Assembly: GCA_046349435.1 (NCBI GenBank)
Contig: JAXMCI010000020.1
Location: 70,903 to 134,902 of the forward strand
Length of the DNA stretch: 64,000 nt
Direction of reading: 5' to 3'
DNA from: JAXMCI01 sp046349435
GTDB lineage: Bacteria; Pseudomonadota; Alphaproteobacteria; Dongiales; Dongiaceae
Shown: piece by piece, positions 38,497 through 47,222 of the stretch
How positions within the stretch are numbered: position 1 is the first letter of the stretch
How the letters are laid out: each line of letters opens with the position of its first letter
The notes under the pieces: generated by a model
What the model was told of the DNA's origin: nothing
The model's database searches: none
Seen by the model: the letters and a program-made list of their open reading frames with translations, nothing else
Program-made: the position numbers and the translations under genes

Positions 38497-39654
38497 ATGC
38501 CCGAGGACAGAGTCCGCCCGTTCGAGCCGGTCCGCCGGATGGCTTGGCTGCTGGCCAGCCTCGGCTTCGTCTACTGGGCGGCGGGCGCCGCGCGCCGGCC
38601 GGCGCGCGACGCCGAGGACCCGCCGGAGGCAGCCGGCGGCCAGGCGCAGCCGCCCCGCGTCGGGCGGGCCCGCCGTACCGGCCGCACCGATCCGGCCACC
38701 GTCAACCAGAGCGGCCGCGGCCGCCAGGCCGAGACGCCGGGCGAGATCCCCGCCCGCGGCTGGAAGGACATCCTGCTGCGCGTCTGGGACCGGCTCTCCC
38801 GCGACAACATCTCGATCATCGCCGCGGGCGTGGCGTTCTACGCGCTGACCTCGATCCCGCCCGGCCTGGCGGCCTTCATCTCCATCTACGGGCTGGTCTT
38901 CGATCCCGGCACGGTGCAGAGCCAGGTCGATTCGCTGAGCGTCGTGCTGCCGCACGAGGCGGTCGGCATCATCTCCGACCAGCTGAAGGCGATCGTCGCC
39001 AAGCCACCCACCAAGCTCGGCTTCAGCCTGCTGGTCAGCCTCGGGCTGGCGCTGTGGAGCACACGGGCGGGCATGGCCACCATGATGACCGCGCTCAACG
39101 TCGCCTACGAGGAGGAGGAGAAGCGCAGCTTCGTCCGGTTCCTGCTGGTCAGCCTCGCGCTCACCCTGTGCGCCATCCTGTTCGGCGTCGTGACGCTGGC
39201 GCTGGTGGCCGTGCTGCCGGCGGTCATCGACCTGCTGCCGCTCGGCGAGGCCGGCAGGACGATCTCCTCGATCGTCCGCTGGCCGGTGCTGGTGGTGATC
39301 GTGATGATCGGGCTGGCGGCGCTCTACCGCTTCGCGCCGTCACGCGACCAGCCGCGCTGGCGCTGGGTGAGCTGGGGCGCGGTGATCGCGACGGTGCTGT
39401 GGATCGCCGCCTCGGCGCTGTTCTCGCTCTATGTCGGCAGCTTCGGGTCCTACGACAGGACCTACGGCTCGCTCGGCGCCATCGTCGTGCTGCTGATGTG
39501 GCTCTATCTCTCCGCCTACATCGTCCTGGCGGGCGCCGAGCTCAATGCCGAGATGGAGCACCAGACGGCCCGCGACACCACGGCGGGTCCCGCCCGGCCG
39601 ATGGGCCTGCGCGGGGCCGAGGTCGCCGATACGGTCGGGGTGGCGAAGTCCTAG
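38497..39654 (+). CDS. YihY/BrkB family membrane protein
   Basis: A 385-residue inner-membrane protein. About 90 residues with basic, proline-rich sequence precede the conserved core, which begins WDRLSRDNISIIAAGVAFYALTSIPPG. The core continues through WSTRAGMATMMTALNVAYEEEEKRSF and YDRTYGSLGAIVVLLMWLYLSAYIVLAGAELNAE, the family hallmark. It has about six helices. The function of the family is unclear. The ATG at 38497 follows a GAGGAGG tract; an upstream ATG at 38413 is possible. The stop codon shares the palindrome CTAG with the convergent small gene. Confidence 0.85.
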   Translation: MPEDRVRPFEPVRRMAWLLASLGFVYWAAGAARRPARDAEDPPEAAGGQAQPPRVGRARRTGRTDPATVNQSGRGRQAETPGEIPARGWKDILLRVWDRLSRDNISIIAAGVAFYALTSIPPGLAAFISIYGLVFDPGTVQSQVDSLSVVLPHEAVGIISDQLKAIVAKPPTKLGFSLLVSLGLALWSTRAGMATMMTALNVAYEEEEKRSFVRFLLVSLALTLCAILFGVVTLALVAVLPAVIDLLPLGEAGRTISSIVRWPVLVVIVMIGLAALYRFAPSRDQPRWRWVSWGAVIATVLWIAASALFSLYVGSFGSYDRTYGSLGAIVVLLMWLYLSAYIVLAGAELNAEMEHQTARDTTAGPARPMGLRGAEVADTVGVAKS

Positions 39655-39962
39655 AACTCGCCGCCCAGCCGCTGCGGCATGATGATGCGGCGGGTCGGCT
39701 TGCGCTCGACCACGACGGTGCGCTCGGTGCCGGTGCGCCGCGACATCACGGTGCGGGCGATGGTGCGCTGCGGACGGCTGCGCTCCATGACGCAGCGGCT
39801 CGCCTCCTCCTGCGACACGCCCATCAGCATGGCGACGATCTCGATCTGCTCGCTGAGCACCTCGCTCATGCCCTGCGCCGCGAACACCGCCTCGTCGATC
39901 GTCGGCGGCTCGTAGCGGGTCCGGTAGTTCTGCTTGGCGATCGACTTCTTCTTCGGCTTCAT
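39651..39962 (-). CDS. Small basic protein of unknown function
   Basis: A 103-residue protein, not recognised. A Lys-rich start (MKPKKKSIAKQNYRTRY) is followed by a helical, moderately acidic middle (DEAVFAAQGMSEVLSEQIEIVAML) and an Arg- and Thr-rich tail (RPQRTIARTVMSRRTGTERTVVVERK). No signal or membrane segment is seen. It might bind nucleic acid, but this is a guess from charge. Its stop overlaps that of the BrkB gene at the CTAG of 39651-39654. Confidence 0.5.
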   Translation of the reverse strand: MKPKKKSIAKQNYRTRYEPPTIDEAVFAAQGMSEVLSEQIEIVAMLMGVSQEEASRCVMERSRPQRTIARTVMSRRTGTERTVVVERKPTRRIIMPQRLGGEF

Positions 39963-40059
39963 CACGGCTCGATCTCCTGCCTGAGTCGCCAGGCTACCGG
40001 TGGCGTAGCCGTTTGTGCAGTGCAAAAAAGAGGGCCCAGGACTGCACGCGGAGCAGCGC

Positions 40060-40443
40060 TCAATGCCCGCCGGTCAACCAGCTGCCGACGAACGCGCCGA
40101 GGCTGGTGGTGACCGCGGTGGCGACCAGCGAAAGGCTGTACTCCACCCCCGTCGCCGTCAAGCCCGCCGCCCCGGCATCGGCCCAGCCGGCGGTCAGCAC
40201 CGGCGTCATCAGGCCGCCGGACAGGAAGTTGCCGAGCAGCGCCCCGGCGACGGCGCCGATCGCGACGCCGGCGACCTGCAGATGGCTGACGTCGCCGTGC
40301 AGGTCGCGCGGCACCGGCAGGTCGTTGCCCTGGACGGTGGCCGGCTCGGCCGTTCCGGCCGCCAGCGCGGCCATCGGCGTCAGCAGCACCGCGCAGATCA
40401 GCATCAGAGCCCGCGCCATACCTCGCAACGCCTCACCACCCAT
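40060..40443 (-). CDS. Small exported membrane protein of unknown function
   Basis: A 127-residue protein. The signal peptide is MARALMLICAVLLTPMAALAAG, preceded by a short extension from the ATG at 40443, which has a GGGGGAAGG site upstream; the ATG at 40419 is an alternative. The mature part has two glycine-rich hydrophobic stretches, GVAIGAVAGALLGNFLSGGL and VATAVTTSLGAFVGSWL, resembling glycine-zipper segments. Probably membrane-associated. No family was recognised. Confidence 0.5.
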   Translation of the reverse strand: MGGEALRGMARALMLICAVLLTPMAALAAGTAEPATVQGNDLPVPRDLHGDVSHLQVAGVAIGAVAGALLGNFLSGGLMTPVLTAGWADAGAAGLTATGVEYSLSLVATAVTTSLGAFVGSWLTGGH

Positions 40444-40622
40444 GGCCTTCCCCCGCTTGCCGCACCCGCCGTCCCCAGTGACGGCGCGGGAACCGTGTCC
40501 CACCCCCAGTCTGCCACATCTGCCGGCTGCATGCATCGACGATCATGGCGGACCGGCCTTGTGCGCCGGCGGGCCGGGCTGCTAGTGGGGACGGGATTCT
40601 CAGCCAGCCGCGAGCCCGCACG

Positions 40623-41558
40623 ATGCGTGTTGTCCTGGTCAGCGACTACGAGCCCGACCCCGAGGCGCTGCGGGCGGCGCTGGCGCGCCGCGGACCGGTC
40701 GCGCTGACGGTCTGGCCGGCCTGCGGCGATCCGGCCGAGGTCGAGGTCATCCTGCTCGACAGCCCGGCCGCGCTGCGCGGCGGCTACGGCGCGTTCCCGC
40801 GGCTGCGCTGGGTCGGCTATCTCGGCCACGGCGCTGGCGACGTGCTCCGCGATCCGTCGCTGCCCGAATCGGTGGCGGTGACCCGGCTCAAGGACCCGTT
40901 CATCGCCCGCGGGCTCGGCGCCTATGTCGTGCATGCGGTGCTCGCCCGGCACCTCCGCGTCGAGGACTATGCCGATCTGCAGCGCCAGGCCGCCTGGCGA
41001 CGCGTCGAGGTGCCGCCGACCTCGGAACGGACGGTAGGCGTGCTCGGGCTGGGATATATCGGCCGGCATGCCGCCCACCTGCTGCGCGACCTCGGATTCC
41101 GCGTGCTCGGCTGGAGCGACAGCGCCAAGACCATCGAGGGCGTCGCCTGCTCGCACGGCCGCCCGGCGCTGGCGCCGCTGCTGGCGCGCTGCGACCATGT
41201 CGTCGCGGTGCTGCCGGAGACCGACCGCACCGTCGCGCTCTTCGACGCCGCCGCGTTCGCCGCGATGAAGCCGGGCGCCCACCTGGTCAATGTCGGGCGC
41301 GGCAGCCTGGTCGTCGAGGCGGACCTGGTGGCGGCGCTCGACTCCGGACGGCTCTCGGCTGCCAGCCTCGACGTCTTCGCCACCGAGCCGCTGCCCGCCG
41401 ACAGCCCGCTGTGGCGGCATCCGCGGGTGACCGTCACGCCGCACACCGGCGGCGGCAGCAACGGCTCGGCCCATATCGAGGAAGTGGCGGAGAATTACGG
41501 CCGGCTGCTCGCCGGCCGGCCGCTGCTCAATCTCGCCGACCGCGCGAAGGGCTACTGA
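40623..41558 (+). CDS. D-2-hydroxyacid dehydrogenase (GhrA-like)
   Basis: A 311-residue NAD(P)-dependent dehydrogenase that would reduce glyoxylate, hydroxypyruvate or related 2-oxoacids. The nucleotide site is VGVLGLGYIGRHAAHLL. The catalytic Arg is in NVGRGSLVVEADLV, the Glu in FATEPLPADSPLW and the His in VTVTPHTGG. The short catalytic-domain half and overall length fit the GhrA group. It stands between a small exported protein gene and the FUSC transporter gene, which converges on it. Confidence 0.88.
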   Translation: MRVVLVSDYEPDPEALRAALARRGPVALTVWPACGDPAEVEVILLDSPAALRGGYGAFPRLRWVGYLGHGAGDVLRDPSLPESVAVTRLKDPFIARGLGAYVVHAVLARHLRVEDYADLQRQAAWRRVEVPPTSERTVGVLGLGYIGRHAAHLLRDLGFRVLGWSDSAKTIEGVACSHGRPALAPLLARCDHVVAVLPETDRTVALFDAAAFAAMKPGAHLVNVGRGSLVVEADLVAALDSGRLSAASLDVFATEPLPADSPLWRHPRVTVTPHTGGGSNGSAHIEEVAENYGRLLAGRPLLNLADRAKGY

Positions 41559-41566
41559 GCCGGCGG

Positions 41567-42550
41567 CTACTGAGCGGGCGGCAGGTGGCCGGCCTGCTCG
41601 CCGATCCGCTCCACCAGGTCGTCGAGGTCGTGCCGGATGGCGCCGACCCCGAAGGCGAGCGGCGAGTCGGGCTTGGCCATCTCGACCGCGGCGGCGGCGG
41701 CGGCCAGGGCCCGGCCGGCCGGGGCCGGCCGGCCGACGCGTAGCGCCGCCGCGCAGTCGGCGACGAAGGCCGCCAGCGCCCGGCCGGCCGTTTCCTCGAC
41801 CTCGGGCGCGGCGCGGCCGGCCGCCCGGCCGATGAAGGCGACGCCGTTGCGCAGCCGGTAGAGGGTGCGGATCAGCGGCTCGACCTCCGGATGGTCGCCG
41901 CGCCGCAGCACGCGCTCCGGCCGGGTCTCCGCCGCGGCGATCTCCGCCGCGGCGATCGCCTTGCGCATGTGCCGGCGCATCTCCTCCAGCGCCTGGTCGC
42001 CGGGCCGGGTCACCAGATAGCCCTCGATCAGCGCGCCCATCGCCTCGAGCGCGTCCGCCACCCGGTCGAGCAGCAGGTGCTCGGCCCGGCTCGGCAGGAC
42101 GAACAGGGCCGCGGCCATGCCGACCAGGCTGCCGACGCCGATCTCGACCACCCGGAGCGACGCCGTGTCGAGCGGCCAGCCCGTGCCGCCGGCGCTCAGC
42201 ATGACGATGGCGGCGGAGATCGGCGCGGCGCGGAAGGTCGGGCTGATCGCCGCCGCCAGGCCGGTCGGCAGCAGCGCGAGCCCGAGCAGGACGACCACGG
42301 GCAGCTCCGGAACGGCGCCGTGCAGCATCACCCCGCCGGCGCCCACCGCGGCGCCGATGACGGTGCCGATCACCCGGTCGACGCCCGCCTTCAGCGTGCC
42401 GCCGACGCTGCCCTGCATGATCAGCAGGGCCGAGACGACCGCCCAGAAGCCCTGCGGCGCGCCGATCAGCAGCGAGGCGCCGTAGGCGGCGACCCCGGCC
42501 GCGACCATGCGCAGCCCGAGGCGTAGCCGGACGGGATCGGGCAGCCGCAT
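41567..42550 (-). CDS. FUSC/ArAE family membrane protein (aromatic acid exporter type)
   Basis: A 327-residue membrane protein. Five to six helices occupy the first half (AAGVAAYGASLLIGAPQGFWAVVSALLIMQ onward), and GGTLKAGVDRVIGTVIGAAVGAGG is the conserved FUSC loop. The second half is a soluble helical region. Related proteins export aromatic acids or resist toxic organic compounds; the substrate here is unknown. Its start is one base after the LAB_N gene, so it is probably cotranscribed with the glycosylation operon. Confidence 0.8.
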   Translation of the reverse strand: MRLPDPVRLRLGLRMVAAGVAAYGASLLIGAPQGFWAVVSALLIMQGSVGGTLKAGVDRVIGTVIGAAVGAGGVMLHGAVPELPVVVLLGLALLPTGLAAAISPTFRAAPISAAIVMLSAGGTGWPLDTASLRVVEIGVGSLVGMAAALFVLPSRAEHLLLDRVADALEAMGALIEGYLVTRPGDQALEEMRRHMRKAIAAAEIAAAETRPERVLRRGDHPEVEPLIRTLYRLRNGVAFIGRAAGRAAPEVEETAGRALAAFVADCAAALRVGRPAPAGRALAAAAAAVEMAKPDSPLAFGVGAIRHDLDDLVERIGEQAGHLPPAQ

Positions 42551-42551
42551 C

Positions 42552-42878
42552 TCAGTCGCGCACGGCCTCGCCGGCGCCGGCCGGGGCGGTGCGGCGCCGC
42601 TCGCCGCGGATCAGGGCGAGGTTGCGGAGGTAGACGACCAGGCCGAGCGCCTGGCCGGTGATGAACACCGGATCCCGCCGGTGGATGGCATAGGCCAGCA
42701 GCACGGTGCCGCCGGCCAGGCTGAAGTACCAGAAGGCGATCGGAATGTAGCTGCGCCGGCGGCGCTCGCTCTGCACCCATTGCCAGAGGAAGCGCATCAT
42801 GAACAGGAACTGGCCGAGGAACCCGACGGCGATCCACAGCCGGTCCAGCTGGCTCAGGCCCTGGAGATAGGCGTTCAC
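42552..42878 (-). CDS. Lipid-A-disaccharide synthase N-terminal-like membrane protein (LAB_N)
   Basis: A 108-residue inner-membrane protein with three helices. LSQLDRLWIAVGFLGQFLF, RFLWQWVQSERRRRSYIP and FWYFSLAGGTVLLAYA follow the LAB_N domain closely. Stand-alone LAB_N proteins occur beside GT2 and ArnT-like genes, where they probably help with lipid-linked sugar transfer. The GTG at 42878 is the first suitable start after the GT39 gene. Confidence 0.82.
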   Translation of the reverse strand: MNAYLQGLSQLDRLWIAVGFLGQFLFMMRFLWQWVQSERRRRSYIPIAFWYFSLAGGTVLLAYAIHRRDPVFITGQALGLVVYLRNLALIRGERRRTAPAGAGEAVRD

Positions 42879-42904
42879 GGCGTCACGGGTCCTCGTCCGG
42901 CCGG

Positions 42905-44550
42905 TCAGCGCGCCTGCGGTCCGGCATAGAGCGTGAGCGACAGGCGGCGCCCCTTGGAATAGTTGATCCCGTCGATCCGGTCGAGCGCGCGCGGCGCGAT
43001 GCCGAGCGCGGCGAGCCGCGCCAGGAACTCCGGCTGCTCGTCGGCCCCCACCAGGGCGAGCGCGCAGCGCGGGTCGGCGGCGAGGTGGGCGGCGGCCTCC
43101 CCGGTATCGACGAGCCGGGTTCCGGTGCCAACCAGGAACACCAGGCTCGGCTCCCCGAAGGGAACGCTGGCGAGCCGCGAATCCGGGCAGGGCCGGTCGC
43201 GCGCGACCGCGGCGGCGATGCGCGGGCTGAGCCAGAGCGGCTCCAGCGCGGCAGGCCGCGGCTGGCGGCTGCGGCATAGATCACCCAGGCGGCGGCCAGC
43301 GCGGCGGCGAGCGCGAGCCCGCCGCGATCCCGCCGCAGCAGCAGCGGCGCGGCGGCGACCAGCGGCGCGGCGACCGCCAGCGAGAGCGCCAGCCAGGGAT
43401 CGATGCCGCCACCGAGATAGAGGCGCGCGGCCAGCGGCAGGGCGGCGAGCGCCAGCCCGATCGCCGTCCAGATCCCCGCCGCCGTCCAGTAGGCCCAGGG
43501 ACGCCAGAGCCGGGGCCAGCCGCCGAGCAGCCCGCCGGCCGCCAGGCAGGCGATCGCCGGGTAGGTCGGCAGCACGTAGTGCGGCAGCTTGGTGGCGACC
43601 AGCTCGAAGACCAGCCAGGTCGGCAGGATCCAGGCGAGGCAGAAGCGCACCGCGGGCGACCGCCGCTCGCGCCAGGCGAAGGGCACCGCCAGCACCGCGA
43701 GCAGCGATCCCGGCCAGAAGGTGACCGGGAACAGCATCAGGTAGTAGCCGGGCGGCGCGCCGTGCGACTGCTGTCCCTCGGCCATCTTGGCCAGCATGTT
43801 CCTGCCGAGCGCCTCGGCGAAGAACTGGCCGTGGCTGATCAGCTCGATGGCGATCACCCAGGGCAGCAGGACGAGCAGCATCAGCGGCACGCCCCAGGCC
43901 GGACGCAGCAGGGCGAGCCAGCGCCAGCGCCGCTCGCTGAGGCCGAGCAGCAGGACGGTGCCGCCGCTGACCAGCAGGACGATCGGACCCTTGATCATCG
44001 CCGCCGCGCCGAGCGCGCCCCAGAAGAGCGCGGCCCACCAGCGGCCCGGCGGTCGTTGCGCGTCGCGCCCGAGATAGATCGTCGCCAGCGCCAGCTGCGC
44101 CAGCAGCACCGTGGCCAGCAGCATGGCGTCGGTCTTGGCGAGGCGCGCCTCGGTGCCCAGGAGCAGGCTGGCGGCGAGCAGCGCCGCCGCGACCCGCCCG
44201 GCGGCGGCGCCGAGGAGCCGTTCGCCGATTGCCAGGGTCAGCAGCACGGCGGCGATCGCGCCGAGCAGGGAGGGCAGCCGGAAGCTCCAGATCGCACGCG
44301 CCCCGGCCTCGCCGGTGAGCGACACGGCCGCCGCCTGCAGCCAGTAGATCCCGGCCGGATAGCGCCAGCGCGGCTCGTCCTGGAAGCGGATGTCGAGCCA
44401 GTTGCCGCTCTCCAGCATCTGCGCCGTCGCCTGGGCGTAGCGCGACTCGTCGCGGTCGAACGGCGGCAGGCTCCCCTGGCCCGGCAGGAACAGCGCCAGG
44501 GCGAGCAGCAGCAGGGCCAGGGTGGGAGCCAGGCGCGCCGGGACGCGCAA
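42905..44550 (-). pseudogene. ArnT-like GT39 membrane glycosyltransferase, one frameshift
   Basis: The gene encodes a dolichyl-phosphate mannosyltransferase/ArnT-like enzyme that moves sugar from a lipid carrier to envelope glycolipid. The conserved acidic loop is FDRDESRYAQATAQM after the first helix, followed by about 11 helices. The frame is lost around 43,240-43,255: ASRGLP is followed by a nonsense reading, while the adjacent frame continues LEPLWLSPRIAAAV through SKGRRLSLTLYAGPQAR to 42,905. Restoring one base gives about 548 residues, a normal length. The TTG at 44550 starts two bases after the GT2 stop. Genuine inactivation or a sequencing error are both possible. Confidence 0.8.
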
Positions 44551-44552
44551 CG

Positions 44553-45320
44553 CTATTCCTCGACGACCCGGCCGGGCAGCCGGGTGCGGCGGCGCAGCCA
44601 GAGCACCCCGCGCAGGTCGGCGATCCCGACCATGGCCCGCCGCAGGTTGGTGTACTTGCTGCGGCCCCTCAGGCGCGGCCGGTGCCGTACCTCGTGGCAG
44701 ATCAGCGGGTGGCCGTAGAGCTGGAACAGGGCCGGCAGGAAGCGGTGCTGGCCCTCGAAGGCCGGCAGCCGGAGATAGTCGTCGCGGCGGAACACCTTGA
44801 GGCCGCAGGCGGAGTCGCGGCAATTGTCGCGCAGCAGCCATTGCCGGACGCCGTTGCCGACCCGGGTCGCGACCTGGCGGTGCCACGGGTCGCGGCGGCG
44901 GGCGCGGATGCCGGCGACCAGCGGTGGGGCCGGGCTGCGCCAGGCGAGATCGAGCATCGTCGCCACTTCCGCCGGGTCGTCCTGCCCGTCCCCGTCCATC
45001 GTCGCGATCCAGGCGGCGCGGGCGGCCCACACCCCGGTCGCCATCGCCCGGCTCTTGCCGCAGCGCCGGTCGTGGCGGATCAGCCGCAGCGGGGAGCCGG
45101 CCCGGCGCAGCGCGATCAGCCGTGCCGCGGTGTCGTCGGTGCTGCCGTCGTCGACATAGACGATCTCGTAGGCGGCGCTGCCGCGCAGCGTGTCGATCAG
45201 CTCGCGGGTCACCGCCTCGACGTTCTCGGCCTCGTTGCAGACGGCGATGACCACCGAAAATCGCGGCTCGGTCGCAGCCGCGATCCCGATGCTATCCGCG
45301 GTTGCCGTGGTTGCCTGCAC
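44553..45320 (-). CDS. GT2 family glycosyltransferase (lipid-carrier sugar transferase, ArnC/DPM1-like)
   Basis: A 255-residue GT-A glycosyltransferase. The donor region is VVIAVCNEAENV, VDDGSTDDT and the DGDGQDDP (DxD) metal motif. It lacks the C-terminal membrane helices of ArnC, ending RTRLPGRVVEE, so it resembles soluble dolichol-phosphate-mannose-synthase-type proteins. It probably charges an undecaprenyl or dolichol-like carrier used by the downstream ArnT-like enzyme. The start is GTG at 45320. Confidence 0.85.
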   Translation of the reverse strand: MQATTATADSIGIAAATEPRFSVVIAVCNEAENVEAVTRELIDTLRGSAAYEIVYVDDGSTDDTAARLIALRRAGSPLRLIRHDRRCGKSRAMATGVWAARAAWIATMDGDGQDDPAEVATMLDLAWRSPAPPLVAGIRARRRDPWHRQVATRVGNGVRQWLLRDNCRDSACGLKVFRRDDYLRLPAFEGQHRFLPALFQLYGHPLICHEVRHRPRLRGRSKYTNLRRAMVGIADLRGVLWLRRRTRLPGRVVEE

Positions 45321-45409
45321 CTCGTCCCCTGCGAATCGCCTGCGAGCGCGGCCGGCAGGATGGCCGAGGATCGCCGGCTGTCAATCACCTGCCGGGCGGC
45401 TCCCGGCCG

Positions 45410-46327
45410 TCAGCGCGGCGGCGTCCAGCCCGCCGGCACCCGCGGCCGCTCGATCTGCGCCATGTCGCAGAGCAGGTCGGCCATGGCCGAGAAATCCTGC
45501 TGGCCGTAGCCGCGGCTGCGTGCCATCGAGAAGGCCTCGCGCGCCATCGCGGCCACCGGCATCGGCACCTTGGCGGCATTGGCGGCGTCGACGATCAGCG
45601 ACAGGTCCTTGTGGGCGAGGTCGATGGTGAAGCCGGGGCTGGTGTCGCCGGCCAGCACCTTGTTCGGCCAGTTCAGCCGGAGCTGGCCGTTGGTCGCGCT
45701 GGTGCCGTAGAGCACCTCGAGCGTGCGCACCAGGTCGAGCCCGAGCCGCTGCGACAGGGCGAGCGCCTCGGCGTTGAGCTGGCAGAGGGTGATCGCCAGG
45801 TAGTTGTTGACCAGCTTCATCCGGGTGCCCGAGCCGCCCGCGCCGCAATGCAGGATGGTGGTGCCCATCGCCTGCAGCAGCGGCGTGACGCGGGCCAGCT
45901 CGGCGCCGCCGGCGCCGACCATGAAGAGGCACTCGCCGCGGTCGGCAGGGCTGGCCAGCCGCCCGACCGGCGCGTCGACCGCCTGCATGCCGCGCCGCGC
46001 CGCCTCGGCATGGAGGCGGTCGGTGGTGGCGGGGTCGACCGTCGACATCTCCAGCACCAGCGTGCCGGGCCGTGCATGGGCGAAGATGCCGTCCGGGCCG
46101 AGCACCACCGCGTCGACCTCCCGGGAGGCGGGCAGCATGGTGCAGACGATGCTGCACTCGCGGGCCAGCGATGGGACGTCGGCCGCGGCCCGCGCGCCGA
46201 GCGCGACCAGCGCCTCGCAGGGGGCCGGCGCGATGTCGTGCACCAGCAGCGCGAATCCCTTGCGCTGCAGGTTGGCGGCCATGCTCCTGCCCATCCGCCC
46301 CAGCCCGACGAACCCGACCTTCTCCAT
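45410..46327 (-). CDS. Beta-hydroxyacid dehydrogenase, YihU (sulfolactaldehyde reductase)-like
   Basis: A 305-residue NAD(P)-dependent reductase. The nucleotide site is VGFVGLGRMGRSMAANL. The active-site stretch VDAPVGR gives Arg123, and catalytic Lys171 with Asn174 and Asn175 lies in RMKLVNNYLAI. These positions coincide with E. coli YihU, whose Arg123, Asn174 and Ser178 contact the sulfonate of its substrate (from memory); Ser178 is Ala here. WPNKVLAGDTSPGFTIDLAHKDL also matches YihU closely. The substrate may be a 3-carbon aldehyde or acid rather than sulfolactaldehyde. The SDR and hydratase-like genes are upstream on the same strand, so they may act together. Confidence 0.82.
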   Translation of the reverse strand: MEKVGFVGLGRMGRSMAANLQRKGFALLVHDIAPAPCEALVALGARAAADVPSLARECSIVCTMLPASREVDAVVLGPDGIFAHARPGTLVLEMSTVDPATTDRLHAEAARRGMQAVDAPVGRLASPADRGECLFMVGAGGAELARVTPLLQAMGTTILHCGAGGSGTRMKLVNNYLAITLCQLNAEALALSQRLGLDLVRTLEVLYGTSATNGQLRLNWPNKVLAGDTSPGFTIDLAHKDLSLIVDAANAAKVPMPVAAMAREAFSMARSRGYGQQDFSAMADLLCDMAQIERPRVPAGWTPPR

Positions 46328-46424
46328 CGCATCCTCCGATCAAGCGCCGGCCAGCAGTATCCGACCGGCCGCGGGCGGACAAGCGCGGCCGGCGCGCTGC
46401 GGCGACGCGGGCGGTGGCGAGCGG

Positions 46425-47204
46425 CTAGAGCGTGCCGTGGTAGTAGCCGCCGTCGAGCAGCAGGTTCTGGCCGGTGATGTAGCCCGCCTTGTCGCCGCAC
46501 AGGAAGGCGCAGGCGGCGCCGAATTCCTCGATCGTGCCGAAGCGCCCGGCGACCTCCCCGGCGCGGGCCTCCTCGTAGGCCTGCTCCATGGCGATGCCCT
46601 TGGCCTTGGCGTCGCGCGCCACCACGGCGCGCAGCCGGTCGGTGTCGTGCGAGCCGGGCAGCAGGTTGTTGATGGTGACGCCGTGCCGCACCACCTGGCG
46701 CGACAGGCCGGCGACGAAGCCGGTCAGGCCGGCGCGCGCGCCGTTCGACAGGCCGAGTGCCGGATAGGGCGCCTTCACCGCCGCCGAGGTGATGTTGACG
46801 ATGCGGCCGAAGCGGCGGGCGATCATGCCGTCGACCACCGCCCGGATCAGCAGGATCGGCGACACCATGTTGGCCTGCAGCGCGGTGTGCCAGTCGCCCT
46901 CGCCCCAGTCGCGGAAGTCGCCGGGCGGGGGCCCGCCCGAATTGTTCACCAGGATGTCGGGGTCGGGGCAGGCGGCGAGCAGGGCGGCCCGGCCCGCCTC
47001 GGTGTTGACGTCGGCCGGCACCTCGACGATCTCCGCCCCGGAGGCGGCGCGCAGCGCCGCCGCGGTGGCGGCGAGGACGGCGCCGTCGCGGCCGTTGAGC
47101 ACGATGCGCACGCCCTCCGCGGCCAGCGCCGCGGCGCAGCCCCTGCCGAGCCCCCGGCTGCCGGCGCAGACGATCGCCGTGCGGCCCCTGATCCCGAGAT
47201 CCAT
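46425..47204 (-). CDS. Atypical short-chain dehydrogenase lacking the usual catalytic Tyr
   Basis: A 259-residue SDR. The nucleotide site is VCAGSRGLGRGCA and the NNSG motif is conserved. Where classical enzymes have YxxxK, this protein has SNGAR (Ser153 and Arg157) in ALGLSNGARAGL. The LSNxxR pattern is known in a sister group of SDRs, so it is a family feature, not decay. Ser140 is present. FGTIEEFGAACAFLCGDKAGYITGQNLLLDGG is a normal C-terminal cofactor region. A GGGAGG site precedes the ATG. It lies between the hydratase-like and YihU-like genes. Confidence 0.8.
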   Translation of the reverse strand: MDLGIRGRTAIVCAGSRGLGRGCAAALAAEGVRIVLNGRDGAVLAATAAALRAASGAEIVEVPADVNTEAGRAALLAACPDPDILVNNSGGPPPGDFRDWGEGDWHTALQANMVSPILLIRAVVDGMIARRFGRIVNITSAAVKAPYPALGLSNGARAGLTGFVAGLSRQVVRHGVTINNLLPGSHDTDRLRAVVARDAKAKGIAMEQAYEEARAGEVAGRFGTIEEFGAACAFLCGDKAGYITGQNLLLDGGYYHGTL

Positions 47205-47222
47205 GCGTCCTCCCTGCCCTGC

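Noticed and set aside
45410..46327. Assignment as a proven sulfoglycolysis gene
   Set aside because: Key Ser178 is Ala and no sulfoquinovose isomerase, kinase, aldolase or sulfonate exporter gene is nearby.
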